DNA of 64,000 nucleotides from Calothrix sp. PCC 7716 (GTDB lineage Bacteria > Cyanobacteriota > Cyanobacteriia > Cyanobacteriales > Nostocaceae): contig NZ_AP025018.1 of the NCBI RefSeq assembly GCF_019977735.1, positions 10,296,580 to 10,360,579 of the forward strand, in the 5' to 3' direction. The translations under genes and the position numbers were made by a program. Under the pieces are notes generated by a model. That model made no database searches. It saw nothing but the letters and a program-made list of their open reading frames with translations, and was not told the origin of the DNA. The number at the start of each line of letters is the position of its first letter. The stretch's first letter is position 1. Positions 1 to 8,230 of this stretch are shown here, piece after piece.

Positions 1-407
1 GGTTCTTAAGCCGCCTGTTTGTCGCCGTAATAGTATATATTTCAGTTCAACATCATTTCTTGGGCTACATCCTAAATTTTTGGTTCATCCCATCAGCTGT
101 TGTAGGCGTAACATTAGGTTTATTCTTCGATTATCTACCTCATCGCCCATTTAACGAGCGAGGTCGCTGGAAAAATGCGCGTGTTTATGCTAATCCTATA
201 CTCAACATTTTAATTTTGGGACAAAACTATCATCTCGTTCATCACCTTTGGCCATCAGTACCTTGGTATAAATATCAACCAACGTACTATTTAATGAAGC
301 CCAAACTTGATGAAAAAGGTTCACCTCAATCATTAGGATTACTCACCAAAAAAGACTTTCTAGGATTTTTATACGATATTTTCCTAGGAATTCGATTTCA
401 CCATTAG
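1..407 (+). CDS. crtR: beta-carotene hydroxylase CrtR, 3' part (5' end outside window)
   Basis: The open frame runs in from the left edge (first full codon at 3) and stops at TAG 405-407, leaving about 134 C-terminal residues. The piece carries QHHF, FDYLPHRPF, LGQNYHLVHHLWP and a C-terminal DIFLGIRFHH. These are the histidine-rich iron-binding boxes and tail of the membrane fatty-acid-desaturase superfamily as found in cyanobacterial CrtR. CrtR hydroxylates the beta-ionone rings of carotenoids (zeaxanthin synthesis) in membranes. The TTG at 60 is an internal codon, since the frame stays open upstream and encodes family-like sequence. The family is clear; the missing N-terminus cannot be judged. 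Confidence 0.9.
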   Translation, partial: FLSRLFVAVIVYISVQHHFLGYILNFWFIPSAVVGVTLGLFFDYLPHRPFNERGRWKNARVYANPILNILILGQNYHLVHHLWPSVPWYKYQPTYYLMKPKLDEKGSPQSLGLLTKKDFLGFLYDIFLGIRFHH

Positions 408-416
408 TAGGCATAT

Positions 417-441
417 GTTGGGTCTTTTTGCTTGACCCAAC
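417..441. terminator. hairpin between convergent crtR and the next gene
   Basis: GTTGGGTC (417-424) pairs with GACCCAAC (434-441) around a T-rich loop. It lies 10 bp after the crtR stop and just before the end of the leftward gene at 449. The same GTTGGGT/ACCCAAC motif recurs near 40330-40352, so it is a dispersed repeat that may serve here as a shared terminator. Confidence 0.5.
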
Positions 442-448
442 CTACAAT

Positions 449-739
449 TTATATTTCTGATGAGATACTGGTAGCCTGAATCACCTCAATATTGCTGCTG
501 AGTTCAAGCTTATCGAGTGATTCAGTAAAAAAAACAAAACCTTTATACGCAGTGGCATATTTATAAAGTTTTGTAAAGAAACCTTCTGCTGTCACAATAA
601 CTAAAGGTTCAGGATTTCGAGAAAGAATATTCAGGAAGTCTTCGCACCGCACCCTAACACCTGTACCACGGTCGCTGAATACTCTACCTGAAATCCCACC
701 AAATTGTGCAATGCCGTTGTCTCCACCGTCAAACTTCAT
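449..739 (-). CDS. hypothetical protein, 96 aa
   Basis: This small leftward frame starts at ATG 739, 36 bp after the end of aroH and in the same direction, so it is probably the last gene of the sppA-aroH group. The product has no signal peptide or membrane segment and no motif I recognise. Its composition is ordinary for a soluble protein, with an even mix of charged and hydrophobic residues. The ribosome-binding signal is weak. It is likely real because of its position and because no other gene explains the interval, but its function is unknown. Confidence 0.55.
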   Translation of the reverse strand: MKFDGGDNGIAQFGGISGRVFSDRGTGVRVRCEDFLNILSRNPEPLVIVTAEGFFTKLYKYATAYKGFVFFTESLDKLELSSNIEVIQATSISSEI

Positions 740-775
740 ATTTTCTTAAGTATTCCCACGGTCTACATACGCATT

Positions 776-1177
776 CTAGACTTTTGATTTCATGACTGAA
801 TGTGATGCCTGTAACGACTGGGGTAAACTCCAATCGGGTCTTAAGTTTGCCGCTTCTCGAAGATAAATGTGATGGATAGGGGTTGACGCATTGACATAAA
901 CGTGGATTAAAAAACGGATGCAACGCTCCAAACTACCTTCAACAAACATTTGCTGCACATCAAGCATTGGTACAGAGTCCCAATAAGGACGAGTTCTGGC
1001 AATTGCAGCAGGAAATATTGCGTCTAAATCACGTGTTACGGAGAAAGTAACGCTAATTATATCTGTAGGATGTAATTGATTACGTCCTTCAAGTTCGTCT
1101 ATCAACTCTGTAACAGCTTCGCGCATTGCTTCCACCGTATTAGAAGGTACCGTCGTTGCACCACGTATTGCTCGCAT
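776..1177 (-). CDS. aroH: chorismate mutase, AroH class
   Basis: The product begins MRAIRGATTV and contains ISVTFSVTRDLDAIFPA, PMLDVQQMFVEGSLERCIR and the tail YLREAANLRPDWSLPQ, all hallmarks of the trimeric AroH-type chorismate mutase. This enzyme converts chorismate to prephenate for Phe/Tyr synthesis in the cytosol. The frame could extend to a GTG at 1192, but the ATG at 1177 has a GGAGGG Shine-Dalgarno about 8 nt upstream and fits the family N-terminus, so I start there. The C-terminus has about 12 residues beyond the usual DWSLPQ end. It lies 3' of sppA in the same direction. Confidence 0.92.
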   Translation of the reverse strand: MRAIRGATTVPSNTVEAMREAVTELIDELEGRNQLHPTDIISVTFSVTRDLDAIFPAAIARTRPYWDSVPMLDVQQMFVEGSLERCIRFLIHVYVNASTPIHHIYLREAANLRPDWSLPQSLQASHSVMKSKV

Positions 1178-1316
1178 CCGCCATCCCTCCACGAAAACAT
1201 CCTCCGTTATCTGAAGTTACCACTTGCTATTATTCCTCAGAAATAGGAATCGTACAAATCTGTAATCGCACAATAATTGCACAATCTTTCTGTCTTATTG
1301 GAAAAACAAGTAGTAA

Positions 1317-2168
1317 TTAAGGACGATATAGCCATAGAGGCAAGCCACTGGTAGAGATTTCAAATTCCAACCATTCGGCGCCTGTTGACAGCAACCTGTT
1401 CGAGAGTAAACTGTTAAATAACAAACTACTTTGAGCTTGCTCGCGCGATAAAATCCGGTTTAATAAAGGCTTACGTTCTTCTAAAGTGAAGCATGGAGTT
1501 TTTTCTTGGTCGAGTCCAACGAGTTCGCAAGTCCATTGGCGTGCGTCTTCTTCGGTACCCAAACGGTCTACTACCCCCAACTCCACAGCTTGCTGTCCTG
1601 TAAAGATACGACCATCAGCAAAGCTTCTCACAGTTTCAATAGAAAGATTTCGTGATGAAGCGACCGTTTGAACGAACTGGCTGTAGCTAGTATCTATAAG
1701 TTCTTGCAGGATGTGTTCTTCAGGTTGAGTTAGTTGACGGTCGAACGACAAAATATCCTTGTAGGGACCTGATTTGATAACTTTGAAAGAAACTCCAACT
1801 TTTTCAAGCAACCTTTCTAAGTTATTACCACGCAGTATTACACCAATGCTGCCAGTGATAGTGCCAGGGTTTGCCATGATATGGTGCGCTCCCATGCCAA
1901 TATATACACCGCCGGAAGCAGAAATATTACCAAAACTTGCAACAATTTTGATTTTTTCGCCTAGTCGTTTTAATGCGCTGTAAATTTCTTGTGAGTCTCC
2001 AACAGTTCCACCAGGACTATCAATGCGAAGTAGAAGTGCTGGAAATTTTCTCTCTTCTACAGTTTTAAGAGCTTCCAACACCTGTTTACGTGTGGCGCCA
2101 GCAATAGCACCATTAATTTCTATTCGAGCAATTTGTTTGCTAAATCTAGGCTTAAAAGGCCAAACCAT
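1317..2168 (-). CDS. sppA: signal peptide peptidase SppA, short S49 form
   Basis: This 283-residue S49-family serine peptidase degrades signal peptides and membrane-protein fragments left in the membrane. Visible motifs are RIDSPGGTVG (substrate groove), NISASGGVYIG with the nucleophile Ser at about 85, GSIGVIL, and SGPYKD with the general-base Lys at about 137, which together form the Ser/Lys dyad. It is the single-domain form rather than the tandem E. coli type. No clear N-terminal membrane helix is seen, as in other cyanobacterial short SppA proteins. The start is ATG 2168. aroH follows 139 bp downstream. Confidence 0.93.
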   Translation of the reverse strand: MVWPFKPRFSKQIARIEINGAIAGATRKQVLEALKTVEERKFPALLLRIDSPGGTVGDSQEIYSALKRLGEKIKIVASFGNISASGGVYIGMGAHHIMANPGTITGSIGVILRGNNLERLLEKVGVSFKVIKSGPYKDILSFDRQLTQPEEHILQELIDTSYSQFVQTVASSRNLSIETVRSFADGRIFTGQQAVELGVVDRLGTEEDARQWTCELVGLDQEKTPCFTLEERKPLLNRILSREQAQSSLLFNSLLSNRLLSTGAEWLEFEISTSGLPLWLYRP

Positions 2169-2433
2169 GAGCAGTCAAAACACCTTAATTATAAATAACG
2201 TTACTAGCCATAGTGATTAACTACTAACAATACAATCTTAATTGACTTTTGATTTTTTGCGTGTAATACGAGTGTGGGGTCATGATGCTACTCGCCGCAT
2301 TACCCCATATTTTTATATTAAAATTAAGTCGAAAAGCATTATCTGAGCGCTATTTATCACGCGCCACTTCAAAAATGTTATACACTAAATAGTATTATTT
2401 GTTACTTGCCATTTTTAAGTATCTCCTTACTCA

Positions 2434-2730
2434 TTAAGAATCAAGTCTTAATATTTGGTAGCGATAATGAACATAAGTATCAAATAATGCAGCAACAAAG
2501 CTGCAAGTTAAAGCGATGGTAATTAGTCCGCGTATTGGGGCGCCACTACCAAAGGTCGCCAGAAACTGCAAAATCAGATTTGCGAATGCGCTAGCTATGG
2601 TTTGTAGACCGGGTACATACCCAATCAGCATAAAACTCGCAAGTAAGGCGCCAACGAATAGCATAGGCGCCGTAAAACCAAAAACAACAGTCAGCAGTAG
2701 CGAGCGGAGAAAGTTAATTAAAATAGTCAC
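2434..2730 (-). CDS. small conserved membrane protein, 98 aa
   Basis: The product is mostly hydrophobic, with segments at about 8-40, 45-62 and 68-88, so two or three membrane helices are likely. It ends in a short polar tail (HYRYQILRLDS). I recognise the type from cyanobacterial genomes as a conserved protein without assigned function. It starts at ATG 2730 and is transcribed away from the MlaE-type permease gene at 3118, from which it is separated by about 390 bp. GGCGCC occurs several times inside it, as in its neighbours, so it does not look foreign. Confidence 0.7.
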   Translation of the reverse strand: MTILINFLRSLLLTVVFGFTAPMLFVGALLASFMLIGYVPGLQTIASAFANLILQFLATFGSGAPIRGLITIALTCSFVAALFDTYVHYRYQILRLDS

Positions 2731-3117
2731 GACTATAGGCTCCGTGGATTACATACAAAGCAGTCAAGTACAAGCGCCTGTCATTTACTACAATAATTTG
2801 GATTACCCGGAATTAGGCAATAATTTAAAAATCTTAAGTTTTCATTAAAATACCTACATACTTTTTTTTAGAATATGGCGTTTTCTGAGCCTGGTATAAA
2901 CCAAGCAGAAGCTTTATATACAAAGGATGATGAGGGTCTGTACCCTCTTGCTTAATGTCACAAGACAATATTAAGAAATTTATCTTTATGAGAGTAGCTT
3001 TAACCTAAGTTAATAAAAAGCTTGTAATTGCCCGTAAAGCGAAGGCTACAAAAAAAATATGTTTAAATTCGCTAAGATGACGGCAGTAAGTTAAGCATAC
3101 GCCCGTACATTTAAACA
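2731..3117. other. 387-bp divergent intergenic region
   Basis: This lies between two divergently transcribed genes, so both promoters should be here. I see no coding potential and no RNA gene. A short inverted repeat (AGGGT...ACCCT, near 2936-2949) is visible but unassigned. Confidence 0.5.
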
Positions 3118-3915
3118 TTGAGCGAAAGTATATCTAAATCAGGTTTAGGAGCGTGGGGTCAACGGTTACTATCGGCGGTTTTCCTTGCTGGACAGGTGAT
3201 AGTTCATTTGTTGAGGGGAAAAATTCACCGACGTAACACGCTTGAACAAATGGCAGCAGTAGGACCCGACTCGCTGTTTATTGCCCTAGTGACTGCTGTG
3301 TTTGTAGGTGCAGTATTTACAATTCAAGTCGCACGGGAATTTATTAACTTTGGCGCCGGTAATATAGTTGGTGGAGTACTGGCTATAGCTCTGACGCGAG
3401 AGTTAACACCTGTATTAACCGCAGTTATTGTAGCTGGACGAGTTGGTTCGGCATTTGCTGCAGAAATTGGGACTATGCGTGTCACAGAACAAATTGATGC
3501 GCTATTAATTTTAAAAACTGACCCAATCGATTATCTTGTAATTCCTCGTACCATTGCTTGTTTGGTAATGGTTCCCATTCTGACGTTACTATCGCTAGTG
3601 ACAGGGATGCTTGGGGGTTTAATAATCGCGACTAATGTATACAACTTAGCTGACACAGTATTTTTAGACTCTGCCCGTAGCTTTCTTTCGATATGGGACA
3701 TTGTTAGTTCTTTAATTAAAGCCGGTTTTTTTGGTGCTTTGATTGCCATAATTGGCTGTAACTGGGGACTAACGACAACAGGAGGTGCCAAAGGTGTGGG
3801 ACAATCGACGACAACAGCGGTTGTAACTGCACTGTTGTTAATTTTTGTCTTCAACTTTTTCTTATCAGCGGTAATGTTCCAAGGACAAGGCAGCGCTTTC
3901 CAGCAGGGAGCCTAG
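3118..3915 (+). CDS. MlaE/YrbE-family ABC transporter permease
   Basis: This 265-residue integral membrane protein of the MlaE (DUF140) family is the permease of lipid-trafficking ABC importers. Diagnostic stretches are TRELTPVLTAVIVAGRVGSA, AAEIGTMRVTEQIDAL and the later GALIAIIGCNWGLTTTGGAKGVG, with about five membrane helices. The apparent start is TTG at 3118, since no in-frame ATG gives the full N-terminus. No ATPase or MCE partner lies next to it, as is usual in cyanobacteria where these genes are scattered. It probably moves glycerophospholipid or other lipid between membranes. The following DUF3119, DUF3086 and plsY genes keep the envelope-lipid theme. Confidence 0.9.
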   Translation: MSESISKSGLGAWGQRLLSAVFLAGQVIVHLLRGKIHRRNTLEQMAAVGPDSLFIALVTAVFVGAVFTIQVAREFINFGAGNIVGGVLAIALTRELTPVLTAVIVAGRVGSAFAAEIGTMRVTEQIDALLILKTDPIDYLVIPRTIACLVMVPILTLLSLVTGMLGGLIIATNVYNLADTVFLDSARSFLSIWDIVSSLIKAGFFGALIAIIGCNWGLTTTGGAKGVGQSTTTAVVTALLLIFVFNFFLSAVMFQGQGSAFQQGA

Positions 3916-3928
3916 AACATGGTCATAT

Positions 3929-3960
3929 TGTAGAGGCGCGTGAAACATCGCGTCTCTACG
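3929..3960. repeat. GTAGAGRCG...CGTCTCTAC dispersed palindrome
   Basis: TGTAGAGGCGCG and CGCGTCTCTACG form an imperfect inverted repeat 14 bp after the permease stop. The same family occurs at 16912-16941, 30441-30470, 46108-46188 and 60614-60641. It may act as a terminator, but it has no clean U-tract. Confidence 0.6.
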
Positions 3961-4028
3961 AGGGTTCAAGAAATCATTTGCCTGTAAAATATAAAATATC
4001 TATTAATAAATACAGGATTTAAAAGCTT

Positions 4029-4412
4029 ATGACATCGACAACAACAGATAGACTGTCAACTGTTGAACTGAAACCGAGTTACAATATTCCTCTGGTTTTG
4101 GTAATTGCAGCAGTCCCACTTTTATTTGTACAACCAATTATTGGAGGCATTTGTGCAATACTAGGCTTGTTTCTAATGGTGCAAGCAGTAACAATACGCT
4201 TACAGTTCACAGCTACAGATTTAGATGTTTACCGTGGCGAAAAGCTACTTCGACGGTTTCCTTACCAAGAATGGCTCAACTGGCGTATATTCTGGTATCC
4301 AGTCCCAATATTGTTTTATTTTAAAGAAGTTAAAAGCATTCACTTTCTACCTATTATCTTTGACCCTAATACCCTAAAAGCTTGTTTAGAGCAACGTTGC
4401 CCTAAGATTTAA
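4029..4412 (+). CDS. DUF3119 family protein
   Basis: This 127-residue protein has two adjacent hydrophobic segments (about 20-40 and 42-58) followed by a soluble part with RFPYQEWLNWRIFWYPVPILFYF. It matches the cyanobacterial/plastid DUF3119 family, whose function is unknown. The layout (membrane hairpin, then a PH-like beta domain) suggests a membrane-anchored adaptor. It lies 81 bp before the DUF3086 gene in the same direction, an arrangement I associate with Nostocales genomes. The start is ATG 4029. Confidence 0.85.
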   Translation: MTSTTTDRLSTVELKPSYNIPLVLVIAAVPLLFVQPIIGGICAILGLFLMVQAVTIRLQFTATDLDVYRGEKLLRRFPYQEWLNWRIFWYPVPILFYFKEVKSIHFLPIIFDPNTLKACLEQRCPKI

Positions 4413-4492
4413 CGCCAAAGAATGCAAATTTTATCCTTCCCAGTATTTGATAATATATGCGATTATTCATTAACCATTAACCGTTACTATAT

Positions 4493-5659
4493 ATGACCGG
4501 AGAAGAATCTCAAAACCCAGAAGCAAAAGTTGAATATCTTGGGCAAACCGGGACTCGTAGCTCTATGGAACAACACGATTTGCAGTCCGAAGAATTAAAA
4601 CCGCAAAGCGAAGAAGAAGCTGTTGCTGAAATTTTGGCACAATTAGACGCTCCACCAAAACCAGATGAGCAGACACAAATTACCCAAAGAATAAATGAAT
4701 TAAAGCAAACCGAAGCTGCTTTAAAGCGACAAATAGCCGACTTACAAGCACAAGTAAGCGATACCCAAATAGCAATGGGAAAAATTGTGCAAGAAGCTTT
4801 AACGCAACTTGAAAGCAAAAAAAGTGCCCTACAACTTTCAATTGAACAACTCGAACGTCGTCAAGAGCGTATTCGTAACGAAATGCGAACCACTTTTGCA
4901 GGCGCCTCACAAGATTTAGCAATTCGAGTTCAAGGGTTTAAAGATTATCTTACAGGCAGCTTGCAAGATTTAGCGGCAGCAGCCGAACAACTTCCGCTCG
5001 TAAACAAAGCTAGAAAAGAAAAAGTCGAAATCGAAGACGAACCAGTACGTCAGACAAAATATCGCGAACCTTCAGGAAATTCCGAAAATTCAGGTTTTAT
5101 CCAATTTGCTCCGCAACAGTTTCAAGACACTGGCAAGCAAATTCGGCGCCTAATTGACCAATACCGTACAAAACCCGACTACTACGGCCCACCTTGGCAA
5201 CTTCGCCGTACATTTGAACCTATTCATGCCGAGCGCGTCTCAAACTGGTTTTTTACTCAGGGTGGACGCGGTGCCATTCGGACAATGGGCAGTAGGTTAC
5301 AAAACATACTAATCTCATCCGCAGCAATATCTATATTGCACCAGCTTTATGGCGAGCGAGTTCGCACAATAGTATTAACAAGCACCCCAGAAAGGCTAGG
5401 GGAATGGCGACGCGGTTTACAAGATTGTTTGGGCATTGGGCGCCCAGATTTTGGGCGCGATGGAGGGGTAGTAATATTTGAGACAGCCGATGTTGTGGCT
5501 CAAAGAGCAGATAGACTCGTAAAGGCGAATCAAATGCCCTTTATTATCATCGACGACTCGGAAGACCAAATAAGCCTTGGATTGCTACAATTTCCTTTAT
5601 GGTTGGCGTTTGCTCCTGACCCACGCATGATGCGAAATAATAACGATGACGACTTTTAA
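4493..5659 (+). CDS. DUF3086 family protein with coiled coil
   Basis: The 388-residue product starts at ATG 4493. Residues 1-60 are acidic and low-complexity. Residues about 60-135 form a long coiled coil (repeated heptads around LKRQIADLQAQV and LEQLERRQERIRNEMR). The C-terminal half (about 215-380) is the conserved globular DUF3086 region with PPWQLRRTFEPIHAERV and WFFTQGGRGAIRT. There is no signal peptide. The family is restricted to cyanobacteria and has no established role. The linkage to DUF3119 and plsY suggests an envelope or division-related job, which is inference only. Confidence 0.87.
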   Translation: MTGEESQNPEAKVEYLGQTGTRSSMEQHDLQSEELKPQSEEEAVAEILAQLDAPPKPDEQTQITQRINELKQTEAALKRQIADLQAQVSDTQIAMGKIVQEALTQLESKKSALQLSIEQLERRQERIRNEMRTTFAGASQDLAIRVQGFKDYLTGSLQDLAAAAEQLPLVNKARKEKVEIEDEPVRQTKYREPSGNSENSGFIQFAPQQFQDTGKQIRRLIDQYRTKPDYYGPPWQLRRTFEPIHAERVSNWFFTQGGRGAIRTMGSRLQNILISSAAISILHQLYGERVRTIVLTSTPERLGEWRRGLQDCLGIGRPDFGRDGGVVIFETADVVAQRADRLVKANQMPFIIIDDSEDQISLGLLQFPLWLAFAPDPRMMRNNNDDDF

Positions 5660-5674
5660 ATAGTGATGAGTAGA

Positions 5675-5812
5675 AAGTGCTGAGTACTGAGTTAATTCGC
5701 ACCCCCTACTCAGCAACGCCATTCGCCTCAAGTCGGCGCAGCCGCCCACGGCGATGGCTCCTCAGCACTCAATACTCAGCACTCAGTACTCAGCACTCAA
5801 TACTCAGCACTT
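5675..5812. repeat. heptamer short tandem repeats (GTGCTGA / TCAGCAC)
   Basis: GTGCTGA-type units at 5675-5692 and complementary TCAGCAC units at 5759-5812 (with TCAATAC and TCAGTAC variants) flank a unique GC-richer piece. The arrangement makes a long imperfect inverted repeat. It sits between the DUF3086 gene and plsY and belongs to the STRR class typical of filamentous cyanobacteria. Confidence 0.85.
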
Positions 5813-5825
5813 TTAACTTTTGATT

Positions 5826-6512
5826 ATGGCTATTTGGTTAAGTTTGTGTGTAACTGTTCTGTTTGTTACTTATCTATTAGGTTCAATACCTACGGGTTAT
5901 ACAGCAGTAAAAATTTTAAAGGGTATTGATATTCGAGAGGTTGGTTCTGGTTCGACTGGTGCCACTAATGTGCTAAGAGCTTTGGGTAAGGGACCTGGGG
6001 CTTTTGTTTTGTTAGTGGATTGTTTGAAGGGAGTTGTATCAATATTACTAGTGCATTGGTTTTTTGAATTTGCCAATATTCATAATTTAATTCCCCCAAA
6101 TGTATCTGGGTGGGAAGCTTGGATGGTGACGCTCGCAGGAATGTGCGCTGTGCTTGGTCACAGTAAATCTATATTTCTGGGTTTCACTGGAGGTAAATCT
6201 GTTGCCACAAGTTTGGGTATCTTGTTAGCGATGAATTGGCAAGTTGGTTTGGCAACGTTTGGTGTTTTCGCTATTGTTGTGGCAATATCGCGTATTGTCT
6301 CACTTAGTTCGATTAGTGGCGCCGTTGCAGTATCTATATTAATGGTCTTATTCCATCAACCGCTAGCTTATATATTGTTTGGTGTGGCTGGTGGACTGTA
6401 TGTAATTATTCGCCATCGTAGTAATATACAACGTATATTAGCGGGTACTGAACCCAAGTTAGGACAGAAAAGTATTGAAGTAAGTGAGGCGCCAACTTCT
6501 ACAGCTACTTGA
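5826..6512 (+). CDS. plsY: glycerol-3-phosphate acyltransferase PlsY
   Basis: PlsY transfers the acyl group from acyl-phosphate to glycerol-3-phosphate, the first step of phospholipid synthesis, in the cytoplasmic membrane. The three family motifs are visible: GSIPTGY near the N-terminus, GSGSTGATNVLR, and HSKSIFLGFTGGKSVATSLG in the central loop. Five or so membrane helices are evident. The frame also has a TTG at 5820, but the ATG at 5826 gives the usual MAIWLSL start, so I use it. The length of 228 aa is normal for the family. Confidence 0.95.
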   Translation: MAIWLSLCVTVLFVTYLLGSIPTGYTAVKILKGIDIREVGSGSTGATNVLRALGKGPGAFVLLVDCLKGVVSILLVHWFFEFANIHNLIPPNVSGWEAWMVTLAGMCAVLGHSKSIFLGFTGGKSVATSLGILLAMNWQVGLATFGVFAIVVAISRIVSLSSISGAVAVSILMVLFHQPLAYILFGVAGGLYVIIRHRSNIQRILAGTEPKLGQKSIEVSEAPTSTAT

Positions 6513-6548
6513 TACATCCTTCCTGTGGTAAAGAATATATCTATGACT

Positions 6549-6570
6549 GCACAGGCTTTTTAGCCTGTGC
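6549..6570. terminator. hairpin downstream of plsY
   Basis: GCACAGGCT and AGCCTGTGC pair around a T-rich loop 37 bp after the plsY stop. Nearly the same hairpin, in the other orientation, is at 43708-43729, so this is a dispersed repeat in a terminator position. Confidence 0.5.
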
Positions 6571-6674
6571 TATAAATTATCAATTACAAATTAAGTTTTG
6601 GGAAGAGAGTATGAGGCGCCATAATTAAGTAAAATAACAAAAAGCATTACATATTCTTGTACTATTATATTAAA

Positions 6675-7064
6675 ATGGATGAAAAAGATAAAAAAATAGT
6701 AGAAATAGAAAACTATAATAAAATTTTACTAGATGGTTTTAAATCCTGGTTACAAAAGTCTAATCTTTCTCTTAAAACTATCAAACAGCACAGTAGTAAT
6801 ATTGAATTCTTTGCTGAATACCTATATTACTATGAACAAGTACGTAAGCTTGACGAAGCTGAAGAAAACGATGTCTCGTCATTCTTAACTGATTGGTATC
6901 CTAGAAAAGCGCTTTGGGCTTCAGAAAGCAATACCAAATCTTATATAGCTTCATTCAAGAAGTTTTTTAAATATCTTGTTGAAAGCAATCGTATTAGCCC
7001 AAATATAGAAGTAGAAGTGCGAGAAACACTAAAAGAATATAAAGAAGAATTTTTGGAAAGTTAG
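6675..7064 (+). CDS. isolated integrase core-binding (SAM-like) domain protein
   Basis: From ATG 6675 (a TTG at 6657 is less likely) the frame encodes about 129 residues. The pattern LLDGFKSWLQKSNLSLKTIKQHSSNIEFF...YLYYYE, SSFLTDWYPRKAL and SYIASFKKFFKYLVE is that of the N-terminal core-binding domain of tyrosine recombinases. The catalytic domain with the R-H-R-Y residues is absent. It could be a remnant of a mobile element or a free-standing DNA-binding protein, as such single-domain proteins are found in cyanobacteria. It is AT-rich relative to its neighbours. Confidence 0.6.
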   Translation: MDEKDKKIVEIENYNKILLDGFKSWLQKSNLSLKTIKQHSSNIEFFAEYLYYYEQVRKLDEAEENDVSSFLTDWYPRKALWASESNTKSYIASFKKFFKYLVESNRISPNIEVEVRETLKEYKEEFLES

Positions 7065-7261
7065 AAGGCGCCTGCTTAATTTGTTACATTTTTTAAAGGC
7101 GCACTTTTAAACTCACATACGACAAAGAAGCAATCGCAACGGCGGCGGGTTATAAAGTGAAATACTCGGTTTTGTTTTAGATTCGGGTGCCGTTCATACT
7201 TGGATATTTTGCAAGAACTATAGAGTGATTTGATAACTTGTGTATACCGTAGCAACGTTTC
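7065..7261. other. non-coding interval with possible gene remnant
   Basis: A short readable frame (TYDKEAIATAAGYKVKYSV, then a stop, around 7116-7179) looks like decayed coding sequence, but I cannot assign it. Two GGCGC-containing sites are present. It lies between convergent genes. Confidence 0.3.
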
Positions 7262-7870
7262 CTAAGAGCGAATATATTTGCTAAAAACATCACTAAAGTC
7301 ACGTTTTGTATAATTTACCAACATGATAGAATTGAGGTTTGTAAGAATATCATTGAATTGAGTTGTTATCGCTTCCCCAGAGGCTACATTACTAATTTTG
7401 TACATAGATGCGATGGCATCTAGCGTTTTTAGTGCATTATTTCTACAAATATTATCGGTATACTGACGCTTACTAATACTAATCAAGGTTTTATAGATAT
7501 CCTTCAATTGTTCGATAAAGTCTTTTCGCACATTTACAATAAATGAGTTTGCTCCAATATTAAACTTCAATTCGATATCCATATCTATGTTTCCGGCTGT
7601 TTCTAATATTACGCCTGAAATTATCTCCGATGCATATTCGTATCTTTTGATAGACCGCTTTGAGGAAGCAGCAGTAACACCGTCTACGTGAATTAATGCA
7701 AAGTTGGTAAAACAGTACTCGTCTTTCTTTGACTTAATTAGGAAAAATATCTTTTCACCATCTTCGTGAAACAAATAATCATCAGCATCAACCTTATTAA
7801 AATCTTGGGGCTGAATTATGGAGCCGATGTCACTCAAACCAAGCGCTTCCGAAGCAATTGCTCTAAACAT
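7262..7870 (-). CDS. YvbH-like protein with bacterial PH domain
   Basis: The 202-residue product opens MFRAIASEALGLSDIGSII and has FHEDGEKIFFLIKSKKDEYCFTN, LIHVDGVTAASSKRSIKRYEY and an ILETAGNIDMDIELKF block. This is the bPH_1 (PF08000) fold of Bacillus YvbH-type proteins, followed by the alpha-helical YvbH-like extension. Its role is unknown; PH-like domains usually mediate protein oligomerisation. It has no membrane segment. The family is far commoner in Firmicutes than in cyanobacteria, and the gene lies in a decayed patch, so acquisition by transfer is possible. It starts at ATG 7870. Confidence 0.75.
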   Translation of the reverse strand: MFRAIASEALGLSDIGSIIQPQDFNKVDADDYLFHEDGEKIFFLIKSKKDEYCFTNFALIHVDGVTAASSKRSIKRYEYASEIISGVILETAGNIDMDIELKFNIGANSFIVNVRKDFIEQLKDIYKTLISISKRQYTDNICRNNALKTLDAIASMYKISNVASGEAITTQFNDILTNLNSIMLVNYTKRDFSDVFSKYIRS

Positions 7871-8110
7871 TTTAGTAGTCTCCGATTAATACTTATTTTC
7901 TTCTCGTCAGGTGATAAAAAATCAAAGCATGTGAATTTATTGTCAGAACACTTCCCAAATTTTAACAAGTTCAAAGCTAATGTCAATATAATAGATACAG
8001 ATATGTTTGAAGCATTATCCGCCAAAGTATAAGAAGCTATAAACGGCGCCTTTGATATATTAGAACGCCCTGATGATGAAGCGCGCGTTCTATATTTCCC
8101 TGTCGTTTGA
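7871..8110 (+). pseudogene. interrupted reading frame, remnant of an unknown gene
   Basis: In one frame the sequence reads SGDKKSKHVNLLSEHFPN...IDTDMFEALSAKV, then TAA at about 8030, then continues EAINGAFDILERPDDEARVL to TGA at about 8108. The codon pattern on both sides of the stop looks coding and the two halves read as one domain, so this looks like a 3' gene fragment with a nonsense change. I do not recognise the family. The upstream part is lost in the start of the leftward YvbH-like gene. Confidence 0.45.
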
Positions 8111-8160
8111 ACAAGATTTAAATTTTAATATATTAAACAGGCAGGGATGCCTGTTCCACA

Positions 8161-8230
8161 AGAGATTACAAGAGATTACAAGAAAATACAAGAAAATACA
8201 AGAAAATACAAGAGATTACAAGAGATTACA
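8161..8230. repeat. 10-bp tandem repeat array (AGAGATTACA / AGAAAATACA)
   Basis: Seven 10-bp units are directly adjacent: two AGAGATTACA, three AGAAAATACA, then two AGAGATTACA. The array follows a GCAGGGATGCCTG palindrome (about 8140-8160). It also supplies the stop codon of the leftward S9 peptidase gene (8226-8228), so the array edge has invaded or defined the gene's 3' end. Confidence 0.85.

Noticed and set aside
2270-2325. TGGGGT...ACCCCA inverted repeat between sppA and the membrane protein gene
   Set aside because: The loop is about 30 nt and the T-rich side faces the strand with no gene ending there, so I do not call it a terminator.
7766-8032. An 88-codon rightward frame overlapping the YvbH-like gene start
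   Set aside because: Its first part is antisense to the YvbH-like gene; only the part after about 7897 looks coding, and it is reported as a remnant instead.
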